From JAJXWB01 sp965246795 (lineage in GTDB: Bacteria > Pseudomonadota > Alphaproteobacteria > Rhizobiales > Beijerinckiaceae): a stretch of 64,000 nt of DNA. The stretch is taken from contig CBDFFN010000006.1 in the NCBI GenBank assembly GCA_965246795.1, forward strand, positions 104,088 to 168,087, in the 5' to 3' direction. Below are positions 50,718 through 58,024 of this stretch, piece after piece. Under the pieces are notes generated by a model that was given only the letters and a program-made list of their open reading frames with translations, made no database searches and was not told the DNA's origin. The position numbers and the translations under genes were made by a program. Within the stretch, counting starts at the first letter, position 1. The number at the start of each line of letters is the position of its first letter.

Positions 50718-51731
50718 ATGTCCTTCACCCGTCGCTCCACGCTCGCTGCGCTTGCGGGCGCGCCTTTTCTCGCATCCGCCAATGCGCAGGCCACACCAAT
50801 CCGCATTGGGTTCGTGCCGGTCATCGGCGCGGCGTCGCTGTTCATCATCGACGGCGCAGGTTGGGCAAAGGAGGCGGGCCTTTCGCTGGCTACGACGAAA
50901 TTCGACTCCGGCCCCGCTGCGATTCAGGCATTTGCGTCCGGCACGTTCGATGCGCTTTTCATCGGCGTTGCGCCTGTGGCCGTGGCACGTGCCAAAGGGC
51001 TCGACGCCTCGGTTGTCGCGGCGGCGGGGTCGGGCGGTTCGTCTTTCATCGCGACGCAGGAGCTTGCCGCACGGTTCGCCGCCAACGGCAATGCGCCTGC
51101 CGCGGCGCTCGCAGCGTTTCGCAGGGAAACGGGGCGTCGCGCGAAACTCGCGACATTGCCGCCGGGCGGTGTGCCTAACGTCACGCTCAATCACTGGCTG
51201 TTCGAGACCGGCAAGACCGACCGCGCCGATGTCGATCTCGCCTTCATCGGGATCGAGGCGATCCAGCAGGCGATGCTTGCTGGCGCAATCGATGGCGCGA
51301 CGGTGCTGGAGCCCGCCGCGACGATCGTCCAGGCACGCAATCCCGCCCTGAAACGCATCGTCGACTCGCTCGATATGTTTCCGCAAATTCCGGGCGTCGT
51401 TTTCGCGATGTCACGCCGCTTCGTCGCCGCGCGGCGGTCGGCGGCCGTCGATCTCGTGCGGCTGCACGCGCGCGCTACAAAACTGGTGGTCGACAAGCCG
51501 GAGGTCGCCGCGCCGCATGTCGCAGCCGTGCTCGGCGGTGGTCTGGTCGAGCCGGCCATCATGGCGCGTGCAATCACATCCAAGGCGATCGCCTTCGTCG
51601 CCGATCCGCGCGCCATCATCGAACCGACTAAACTGATGCTGGTTTATCAGACTGCGCTCGGCGACTTTCCGCAGGCGCCGCCGACGGACGGGTTGTTCGA
51701 CCTGTCGCTCTGGGACGAGGCAAAGGCATGA
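50718..51731 (+). CDS. ABC transporter substrate-binding protein, SsuA/TauA type
   Basis: A 337-residue periplasmic binding protein. The signal peptide begins MSFTRRSTLAA and ends ASANAQ. The mature part has IRIGFVPVIGAASLFIIDGAG, TKFDSGPAAIQAFASGTFDALFIGVAPVAVARAKG and GVVFAMSRRF, as in NMT1/SsuA-type proteins (nitrate, sulfonate, taurine, thiamine precursors). No permease or ATPase genes are near. It overlaps the next small gene by ATGA. Confidence 0.87.
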   Translation: MSFTRRSTLAALAGAPFLASANAQATPIRIGFVPVIGAASLFIIDGAGWAKEAGLSLATTKFDSGPAAIQAFASGTFDALFIGVAPVAVARAKGLDASVVAAAGSGGSSFIATQELAARFAANGNAPAAALAAFRRETGRRAKLATLPPGGVPNVTLNHWLFETGKTDRADVDLAFIGIEAIQQAMLAGAIDGATVLEPAATIVQARNPALKRIVDSLDMFPQIPGVVFAMSRRFVAARRSAAVDLVRLHARATKLVVDKPEVAAPHVAAVLGGGLVEPAIMARAITSKAIAFVADPRAIIEPTKLMLVYQTALGDFPQAPPTDGLFDLSLWDEAKA

Positions 51732-51976
51732 AGCGATTGTTCTCCTTCGCCGCGATCGCTTTGCTGGCGGCATCTGCGCCGGCGACGGCGCAGAGCGACA
51801 CCTTGCCGTCGAGCGGCAGCACCGCGGGCGTCACGATCCTCGGCAACGGCCGCAGCCTTTCACCGGCCGCGTTGACGCCGACCGGGCCGCGCACACCGCA
51901 GGGCTTTCCGCCCGCTTGGATGACGGAGGAGCCCAAGCCGCTCGTGGCGGATTCGCAGCTTCGCCGGCGACGGTGA
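51728..51976 (+). CDS. Small secreted protein
   Basis: An 82-residue protein overlapping the binding-protein stop by ATGA, so it is translated from the same message. The signal peptide covers about 1-22 (ASAPATAQ). The mature part is Ser/Thr/Pro-rich (TPTGPRTPQGFPP) and ends in RRRR. No family is recognised. The coupling to a binding protein suggests a role in the same process, but it could be an accessory of unknown function. Confidence 0.58.
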   Translation: MKRLFSFAAIALLAASAPATAQSDTLPSSGSTAGVTILGNGRSLSPAALTPTGPRTPQGFPPAWMTEEPKPLVADSQLRRRR

Positions 51977-51980
51977 TGTG

Positions 51981-52835
51981 ATGGCGCGCCGCGTCGCACT
52001 CGTTGCCGGCGGCACGCGCGGCATTGGTCTCGCGCTGACTGACGCGCTGGCAAAAGAGTGGGACAGCGACGACACCGTCTATCTCACCGCGCGCAAAGCG
52101 GGAGATGGCGAACGCGCCGTCGGATCGCTCGCAGGGTCGCGCGCAAAAGTAGAATCGTTACCGCTCGATCTCGCCGATCCCGATAGTTCCGCCGAACTCG
52201 CGCGCAGTCTCGCGTCCCGCCACGACGGCGTCGACATCGCGATTATGAACGGCGCGTTCGCACCGGCGCACGACGCGCCGCCCGAGCGCGACGCGCGCAT
52301 TATGATCGAGACCAATAATCACGGCGCGTTGCGCTTCCTGCGCGCTTTCGTGCCGCTGCTTCGCGAAAACGGGCGGATCGCGGTAACGGCCAGCGGCTTC
52401 GGCCTTTTGAAGAACATGCCCGAAAATCTTCGCCTGCGCTTCGACACGCGTCTTCACATCGCCGATGAGATCGATCGCGCGATGGCGGACTATGTTGTCG
52501 CAGCCGAAAGCGGTCGTCTTGCCGATGAGGGTTGGCCCGCCTGGATCAACATACCCTCAAAAGTCGGGCAGGTGGCGGTCACGCGCGCCTTTGCGAAGGC
52601 TTATGCGGCGTCGCCCGAGCGCAAGACCGGCGTGCTGATCAACGCGGTCTGTCCGGGTCTCACGCTGACCGACGCCACCGCGGGGTTGATGGACAATGTC
52701 TTCAAGGGCCGCACCGCACAGACGCCCGAAGAGGCCGCGTCGCATATCCTTTGGCTGCTGACGCTGCCACCCGGCACGGACGCGCCCTACGGCGAACTCG
52801 TGCAGCAGCGCAAAACCCTTCCCTTCGGCGACTGA
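51981..52835 (+). CDS. SDR family oxidoreductase (carbonyl reductase-like), atypical
   Basis: A 284-residue SDR: VALVAGGTRGIGLALT is the cofactor loop, IAIMNGAFAP replaces NNAG, and the catalytic position reads INIPSKVGQ, so the Tyr of YxxxK is Asn, while Lys is kept. Eukaryotic-type carbonyl reductases (CBR-like) resemble its insert (about 150-190) near the active site. Cofactor specificity and activity are uncertain. ATG 51981 was chosen over GTG 51978. It precedes xthA by nine bases. Confidence 0.82.
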   Translation: MARRVALVAGGTRGIGLALTDALAKEWDSDDTVYLTARKAGDGERAVGSLAGSRAKVESLPLDLADPDSSAELARSLASRHDGVDIAIMNGAFAPAHDAPPERDARIMIETNNHGALRFLRAFVPLLRENGRIAVTASGFGLLKNMPENLRLRFDTRLHIADEIDRAMADYVVAAESGRLADEGWPAWINIPSKVGQVAVTRAFAKAYAASPERKTGVLINAVCPGLTLTDATAGLMDNVFKGRTAQTPEEAASHILWLLTLPPGTDAPYGELVQQRKTLPFGD

Positions 52836-52844
52836 TTTCTTCGC

Positions 52845-53636
52845 GTGAAGATCGCGACCTTCAACATTAACAATGTGCGGCGGCGCCTTCCCAACTTGCT
52901 CGAGTGGCTTGCGGCGTCGAAGCCCGACATTGTCTGCCTGCAGGAACTCAAGACGGAGGATTCCGCCTTTCCCATCGATGCCTTTGCAAGCGCCGGCTAT
53001 GGCGCGGTGTGGTGCGGCGAGCGTACATGGAACGGTGTCGCCATACTCGCCCGCGATGCGGAGCCGGTGCTGACGCGCACGGCGCTTCCAGGCGACGCTG
53101 GAGATAAGCAAGCCCGCTATATCGAGGCGGCGGTGCGCGGTGTGCTTGTCGCGTCGATCTACGCGCCCAATGGCAATCCGCAGCCGGGGCCAAAGCTAGC
53201 CTACAAGCTCGCTTGGCTGGCGCGGCTCGAGGCGCATGCCGCGACATTGATCGATGCCGATGCGCCGGTGGTGCTGGCCGGCGACTACAATGTCGTGCCG
53301 ACTGATGCCGACATCTATTCCACGCGATCGTGGGCGAAGGACGCGTTGCTGCACCCCAAAGCCCGCGCCGCCTATGAGCGGCTGCTCGAAGCCGGTTGGT
53401 GCGACGCGATCCGAACGTTGTTTCCGGAGAGCGCGCCCTACACGTTCTGGAGCTATTTCCGGAACCGCTGGCCGAGGGACGCCGGGCTGCGGATCGACCA
53501 TTTCCTCCTGAATCCGGTGGCCGCGCGCCGCCTCAAGTCAGCAGGCGTCGACCGGGAGGCGAGGGAACAGCCAGAGGCGAGCGACCATGCGCCGGCCTGG
53601 ATCGAACTCGGGCGCGCAAAGCTAGGCAGACGCTGA
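52845..53636 (+). CDS. xthA: Exodeoxyribonuclease III
   Basis: A 263-residue AP endonuclease/3'-5' exonuclease. ATFNINNVRRRLPNLLEWL, CLQELKTED (metal Glu), IYAPNGN, LAGDYNVVPTDAD, RIDHFLLN and the end ASDHAPAW give the full Asp/His/Glu set. It acts in base-excision repair. Start is GTG 52845. It is nine bases after the SDR gene, in a tight plus-strand run that begins at the binding protein. Confidence 0.96.
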   Translation: MKIATFNINNVRRRLPNLLEWLAASKPDIVCLQELKTEDSAFPIDAFASAGYGAVWCGERTWNGVAILARDAEPVLTRTALPGDAGDKQARYIEAAVRGVLVASIYAPNGNPQPGPKLAYKLAWLARLEAHAATLIDADAPVVLAGDYNVVPTDADIYSTRSWAKDALLHPKARAAYERLLEAGWCDAIRTLFPESAPYTFWSYFRNRWPRDAGLRIDHFLLNPVAARRLKSAGVDREAREQPEASDHAPAWIELGRAKLGRR

Positions 53637-53779
53637 TCGCGGACCTGTTAGACGTTGCGCCGGAGCGACACCGCCGGGAAACAAGCCCGTGCAACCTCCC
53701 GCATGGCGCGGAAACGCTGGACGGATCGATCCTGCCGGGTCAGCACTGACGTCCGATTTTTGGAACGGGAGGCGTTTGA

Positions 53780-54016
53780 ATGAGCCGGAAATATCTGTTG
53801 GCGGCAGCCGTTCTTGCAGTTGCGGCATCAAGCGCCTTTGCGCAGGGCCGTTTTACGCGCCAGCAGCAGGAAGCCGCCTGTTCGGACGACGCCTTTGCAC
53901 TCTGCGGTGACGCGATCCCCGACGAGCAGAAGGTCACGGCCTGCATGATGGCCAAGCGCAAGCAGCTCAGCGAGCGTTGTTCGCCTATCTTCGAAGGCAG
54001 CCTGCCGCGCCGCTGA
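53780..54016 (+). CDS. Small secreted cysteine-containing protein
   Basis: A 78-residue exported protein. GGGAGG precedes ATG; the signal peptide covers about 1-21 (ASSAFAQ). The mature part has four cysteines (CSDDAFALC ... ACMMAKRKQLSERC), a spacing seen in short periplasmic proteins of Rhizobiales. No enzymatic motif; function unknown. It stands alone between xthA and the dps-type gene. Confidence 0.6.
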   Translation: MSRKYLLAAAVLAVAASSAFAQGRFTRQQQEAACSDDAFALCGDAIPDEQKVTACMMAKRKQLSERCSPIFEGSLPRR

Positions 54017-54037
54017 GGTCGAAACCGACTAGACCGT

Positions 54038-54113
54038 CCCCGGACGCGCGCAGCGCGATCCGGGGTCCAGTCAAAAACACTTTTGGATCCCGGCTCGCCT
54101 TCGGCGGCCGGGA
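54038..54113. repeat. Tandem palindromic repeat (REP-like)
   Basis: Two hairpins: CCCCGGA...TCCGGGG (54038-54065) and TCCCGGC...GCCGGGA (54088-54113), separated by a short A/T-rich spacer. They lie in the gap after a small secreted gene and before a convergent dps-type gene, so they may act as 3' structures. The first resembles palindromic elements common in Bradyrhizobium-type genomes. Confidence 0.65.
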
Positions 54114-54137
54114 ACGTGGCGTCGGGCAGCGCGCCGC

Positions 54138-54659
54138 TTATTCGCGGTGGCTTGCCTCGTAGAGGAACCACGCGCGACGCTCGCCCTCGTCGATCCAGAC
54201 CTCGAGCAGGCTGGCTGTTGCGACATCCTTCGCGTCGTCGCAGGTCTCGTGAACGGCGCGTAGCTCCTTCACCAGATTGCCGTTGTCCTCGCGCAGCTCC
54301 GCCAGCATGTCCTGCGGCGTCACGTAGGGCGCGTCGTTGTCCATGATGCGCTGGTTCTTGGCGATCTCGCCGATCGAATGCAGCGTAATTCCGCCGATCT
54401 TGCGCACGCGCTCAGCGATCGGATCGGTCATCGCGAAAATCTGGTCGGAATGCTCGTCGAGCAGCAGATGGTAGTCGCGAAAGTGCGGCCCGCTCATGTG
54501 CCAGTGGAAATTCTTGGTCTTCATGTAAAGCGCAAACGTGTCGGCGAGCAGCCGATTGAGCCCCGCCGTCACCGCCTTGACGCTGTTGCCGCCGAGATCG
54601 GTCGGCACCGCGAGCGGCGCACGAACCGCCGCTGCGCCCGAAGTTTTCTTATCAGCCAT
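54138..54659 (-). CDS. Dps family ferritin-like protein
   Basis: A 173-residue DNA-protection protein. The inter-subunit ferroxidase residues are present: NFHWHMSG, HLLLDEHSDQI and AMTDPIAERV hold the canonical His/His/Asp and Asp/Glu. Dps oxidises iron and may bind DNA in starvation or oxidative stress. GGAAG supports ATG 54659; earlier in-frame codons are not needed. It is about 60 bases after the EcsC-type gene on the same strand. Confidence 0.93.
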   Translation of the reverse strand: MADKKTSGAAAVRAPLAVPTDLGGNSVKAVTAGLNRLLADTFALYMKTKNFHWHMSGPHFRDYHLLLDEHSDQIFAMTDPIAERVRKIGGITLHSIGEIAKNQRIMDNDAPYVTPQDMLAELREDNGNLVKELRAVHETCDDAKDVATASLLEVWIDEGERRAWFLYEASHRE

Positions 54660-54717
54660 TGTTATGCTTCCTGCTCGAACGATCGCCCGTTGCGATGTCT
54701 CGTGCGAAAATCGTCCT

Positions 54718-55578
54718 TCAAGCGCTCTGGTCAAGCGCGGGTGAATTTTTCCGCGACAGCTTGCCGTATTCGTTTCGCACGAGAGCTTCGCCGTAAGTCC
54801 GCTCCAACCGACGCACGGTGAAATGTCCGCGCGCCAGCGACTGGAAATGTTCGGTGAAGGCGAGATTCACGACAGCGCCACCCACCGCACCGATGATCGG
54901 AACAGCCTGTGCCGCGATCTTCTGCGATACGACGAGGCCGAACCGCGCCGCGATCTGGCTCGTCAATCGCAAGAGCAGCGGCGCGGTTTCGCTGACGACA
55001 CGCTTGCCCGTGATGTATCGCGCGGCTTCCGACACCGATTTTGCCAGGAAGCCACGAAGCGCGAAATAGCCCCCGTCGAGCAGATCGCCCGCTGCCGCAT
55101 GGCCGCCGAGCGCAAAGACTTCGAGGCAGGCGAGCGCAGCCTCGGGATCCTCGAGGTCTTCGCCTTCGCTGCGTGCGATATCGGCGATGGAGCGCAGCAT
55201 CACGGTCGTCGAGAGCGGCAGCTCAATCGGCAACGCGACGATCCCAAGCGCACCTCCGGCCGCGCCCGAAGCCGCGGCAAGCGAGCGGTGGAATATCTGT
55301 CCACCGCGCATGGGCTTCTTGCCAAGACTGCGAAGTGCAACGCGCATCGCCCGGCGAAGCGCTGCGGTCGCGGCGCGCGAGACGAGGCCCGACACGCGCT
55401 CCGGGACGAAGCGACCGGCAAGTTCTATCTGCTTGCCGAGCAGGCCGCTGATCCGCGATGCGAGGCTTGTGCGCTCCAGCGCCTCGACTGCGCGTACGAG
55501 GGCGTCGCGATCCGCCGGCGTGAGAATCTGCCCCGCGTGGGGCAGGGGCGCCGTCGCAACAAGGTCCATCGCCGTCAC
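54718..55578 (-). CDS. EcsC family protein
   Basis: A 286-residue protein of the EcsC family. The central region is rich in Ala/Gly helices (ALGIVALPIELPLSTTVMLRSIADIARSEGEDL), SEAARYITGKR is a typical turn, and PIIGAVGGAVVNLAFTEHFQSLARGHF is a signature-like end. EcsC accompanies the EcsAB ABC exporter in Bacillus; in proteobacteria its function is unclear. Start GTG 55578 has GGAGA six bases upstream. It is divergent from the BTLCP gene. Confidence 0.87.
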   Translation of the reverse strand: MTAMDLVATAPLPHAGQILTPADRDALVRAVEALERTSLASRISGLLGKQIELAGRFVPERVSGLVSRAATAALRRAMRVALRSLGKKPMRGGQIFHRSLAAASGAAGGALGIVALPIELPLSTTVMLRSIADIARSEGEDLEDPEAALACLEVFALGGHAAAGDLLDGGYFALRGFLAKSVSEAARYITGKRVVSETAPLLLRLTSQIAARFGLVVSQKIAAQAVPIIGAVGGAVVNLAFTEHFQSLARGHFTVRRLERTYGEALVRNEYGKLSRKNSPALDQSA

Positions 55579-55944
55579 CGCACATCTCCGGGGCCAATGC
55601 CCGCTAGATCGTGCGTGCGAGACCTCCGGGCAAGATTAGAGATTTTTTCGGGCGCTTCGGCCCCGCGTTAAGGATTTCGGACCCCCCGGCGTTAACCTTC
55701 GCATCCGGGGTGTAAATGCGGCGCATGTCAGGCAGGGTTAGCGATCTCTTCCGAATGTCGCCGGTGTCTCGACGCAGAGGGGAAACAGTCGGTTCGCGTC
55801 GCATTCGAATACCGCGATTCACGCCTCGTTATACTTGACGCCGTCTCCGGCAAATCTGAATCGCTTCGCGTAAAAAGCCGCGATTTCTTTTGAACGGGCG
55901 CATATCGGCGGTTGCGAACTTGGTCTCAACAAAGAGGACCAAGC
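55579..55944. other. Intergenic region without a supported gene
   Basis: A 366-bp gap between the divergent EcsC-type and BTLCP genes. The right end is richer in A/T and may contain promoters for both. I see no family-like coding sequence, tRNA or strong hairpin. AGAGGA just before the BTLCP ATG is its ribosome site. Confidence 0.6.
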
Positions 55945-56565
55945 ATGTTGCGTATCGCTGCCAAGGTTGTCGCCGCTGCCGCGCTCGTCGCCGGCGCTCT
56001 GACCCTCCAGTATTCGGAAGGCGTCGCGGGTGCCGCGACTGTCGGTCACATCGCCGTCGGCAGCGAGACGAGCGTGCCCTTCGGGTGGGTGGATTTCTGC
56101 CAGCGCTATCGCGGCGAATGCGACGACCGGTCCAGCACGCCGCGCGACATCGAACTGACGCCTCGCGCGATGCGCGAGATCGAGCGCATCAACCGCTGGG
56201 TCAATGCCAATATCGAGCCGGTGGCCGACATGGATCACTGGGGCGTCGTTGATCGGTGGGATTATCCGACCGACGGCAAGGGCGATTGCGAGGATTACGC
56301 GCTGCTGAAGCGTAAGCTGCTCGCCGAGCAGGGCTTCCCGATGAGCGCGCTTCTGATGACGGTCGTGCGCGACAAGAAGGACGATGGCCACGCGATCCTG
56401 ATGGTGCGCACGGACCACGGCGACTACATGCTCGACAACCTCACGGACGAAGTTCGCGGCGCGCGCCAGACCGGCTACCGCTTCGTGAAGCGCCAGAGCC
56501 AGACCGATCCGAACACCTGGGTTACGCTGATCGACGGCGCCGGCGCGAACGTCGCCTCGCGCTGA
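55945..56565 (+). CDS. Transglutaminase-like cysteine proteinase (BTLCP, DUF920)
   Basis: A 206-residue exported protein. The signal peptide covers about 1-29. The catalytic triad is visible: Cys in KGDCEDYALLKR, His in GHAILMV and Asp in MLDNLTDE. Members are papain-fold enzymes found mostly in alphaproteobacteria; some (LapG-like relatives) cleave adhesins. WVDFCQRYRGEC holds a further cysteine pair. ATG 55945 with AGAGGA was chosen over a longer frame. It is followed by another small secreted gene. Confidence 0.92.
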   Translation: MLRIAAKVVAAAALVAGALTLQYSEGVAGAATVGHIAVGSETSVPFGWVDFCQRYRGECDDRSSTPRDIELTPRAMREIERINRWVNANIEPVADMDHWGVVDRWDYPTDGKGDCEDYALLKRKLLAEQGFPMSALLMTVVRDKKDDGHAILMVRTDHGDYMLDNLTDEVRGARQTGYRFVKRQSQTDPNTWVTLIDGAGANVASR

Positions 56566-56648
56566 GTGTAAACTTTAGTTGACCAGGCCGACCCCTTGAG
56601 GCAACGCTCGCGAAAGCGGGCAGGGCCCGCGTGTAGGGAGACGAGCCC

Positions 56649-57149
56649 ATGTCGATCCGGATCGCAGCTGCTGCTCTTGCCGTCGCGCTGGCCGCGGCGT
56701 TCGCGCCGACAGGCGCTTCTGCGCAAGCCAATGTCATGAAGGAATGCGGCGCCGAGTATCAGGCCGCGAAAGCCGCCAAGACGCTCGGCGAGAAGAAGTG
56801 GAACGACTTCCTCTCGGAGTGCCGCACGCGCAAGTCCGCGGCAACACCAGCCGCCGCGACGACGCCGACCGCTGCCACCCCGACGCCTGCGCCGACGATG
56901 GCCCCCCCCGCACCGACAGCAGCGACGACTCCCGCCGCGAAGACGCCGGCTACGACGATGCCCGCTGCAACGACGGATGCAAAGCCTGCGGCGACGGGTG
57001 GTCGCGCGGCCATGCTCGTGCGGCAGAAAGCCTGCGGCGTCGAGTGGAAGGCGCAGAAGGTCGAGCTCCGCAAGACCAATGCGGCACTGAAGTGGCCGCA
57101 GTTCTGGAGCGACTGCAACAAGCGCTTGAAGGCCGCCGCAAAGACCTGA
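56649..57149 (+). CDS. Secreted protein with two Cys-helical repeats and Ala/Pro/Thr linker
   Basis: A 166-residue protein. The signal peptide spans 1-26 (TGASAQ). Two similar modules are separated by a Pro/Ala/Thr-rich linker (about 62-118): ECGAEYQAAK...KKWNDFLSECR and ACGVEWKAQK...LKWPQFWSDCN. Each has Cys-x-x-E-(Y/W)...W-x-x-F-x-(S)-(E/D)-C, suggesting one disulfide per helical module. GGGAG upstream supports ATG. I do not recognise a family name. It converges on pheC. Confidence 0.72.
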   Translation: MSIRIAAAALAVALAAAFAPTGASAQANVMKECGAEYQAAKAAKTLGEKKWNDFLSECRTRKSAATPAAATTPTAATPTPAPTMAPPAPTAATTPAAKTPATTMPAATTDAKPAATGGRAAMLVRQKACGVEWKAQKVELRKTNAALKWPQFWSDCNKRLKAAAKT

Positions 57150-57168
57150 GCGGCGTAAGCCGTCGGTC

Positions 57169-57957
57169 TTATTGCAGCCAGCGGCGCGCGCGTTCGGCCA
57201 TCGAACCGTTATCGCGCGCCTGCGCGAGCCACGCGTCGACCTGCGCTTTCAGCGCAGTGTCGCGCCCGAACCAGTAGGCTTTCTCCGCACGATCGAACGG
57301 CGTGTCTGGATGCACAGCACACAGCACGCCGGGATGCCGCTTCGCTTGTAAGCGCGTCTCGGTTGCGTCCGTCACCATAACATCGGCACGCCCCTCGGCG
57401 ATCTCGTCGAAGACACGCGTGTTGTCGGGAACGACCGTCAGCTGCGCATGCGGGAAGTTGGCGCGCGCGAACCGCTCGTTCGTCCCGCCGGGGTTGACGA
57501 CGACGCGCGTCTCGGGTCGGTCGATCTGCGCGACCGTGTCGAAGCGCCCGGCATCGGCGCAGCGCGCGATCGGCGTCTTTCCGTCCACGAGGTAGGGCGC
57601 ACTGAAAGCGCCTTTCGCTGTGCGGTCGGCTGTGATCGAAACACCGCCCATCGCAATGTCGAAACGGTCGGCAGTGAGATCAGCGGCGAGCGTCGGCCAG
57701 CTCGTCTCAACGAACTCCACTTTCACGCCGATCGAGCCGGCCAGCGCACGGGCCTGCTCGATGTCGAAGCCGCTGTGCTCGCCATTGGCACCATCGCGGA
57801 GCGTGAAGGGCGCATAGTCGCCGGTCGTGCCGACGCGCAGGACGCCGCGGTCGCGGATCGCGTCAAGATGCGAGCCGGCCGCCGCGCCAGATATCGTGCC
57901 GCAGAGGGCCACGAATGCAAAAACGGCAACACGTAGAAACGAAATGCGGGGGTGCAT
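57169..57957 (-). CDS. pheC: Cyclohexadienyl dehydratase (periplasmic), PheC
   Basis: A 262-residue protein of the type II binding-protein fold used as an enzyme. The signal peptide spans about 1-27. The match to Pseudomonas PheC includes VLRVGTTGDYAPF, FDIEQARALA, ETSWPTLAADL, FDIAMGGVSIT, NPGGTNERFARANFP, VTDATETRLQAKRHPGVLCAVHP and PFDRAEKAYWF. It converts prephenate or arogenate to phenylpyruvate or phenylalanine in the periplasm. The TDA-x-E glutamate that is retained is likely catalytic. It converges on the Cys-repeat gene and is divergent from the dihydroorotase-like gene. An ordinary amino-acid binding role is the alternative. Confidence 0.87.
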   Translation of the reverse strand: MHPRISFLRVAVFAFVALCGTISGAAAGSHLDAIRDRGVLRVGTTGDYAPFTLRDGANGEHSGFDIEQARALAGSIGVKVEFVETSWPTLAADLTADRFDIAMGGVSITADRTAKGAFSAPYLVDGKTPIARCADAGRFDTVAQIDRPETRVVVNPGGTNERFARANFPHAQLTVVPDNTRVFDEIAEGRADVMVTDATETRLQAKRHPGVLCAVHPDTPFDRAEKAYWFGRDTALKAQVDAWLAQARDNGSMAERARRWLQ

Positions 57958-58024
57958 CGCGACAATCTAGCAGACGCCGAAGCCGGTGTGGTAAGCGGCA
58001 GCGTTCTGTTCCACGCGAGTTGAA

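Noticed and set aside
49433..50848. Minus-strand open frame antisense to topoisomerase IB
   Set aside because: The plus frame has the catalytic residues; this is a shadow.
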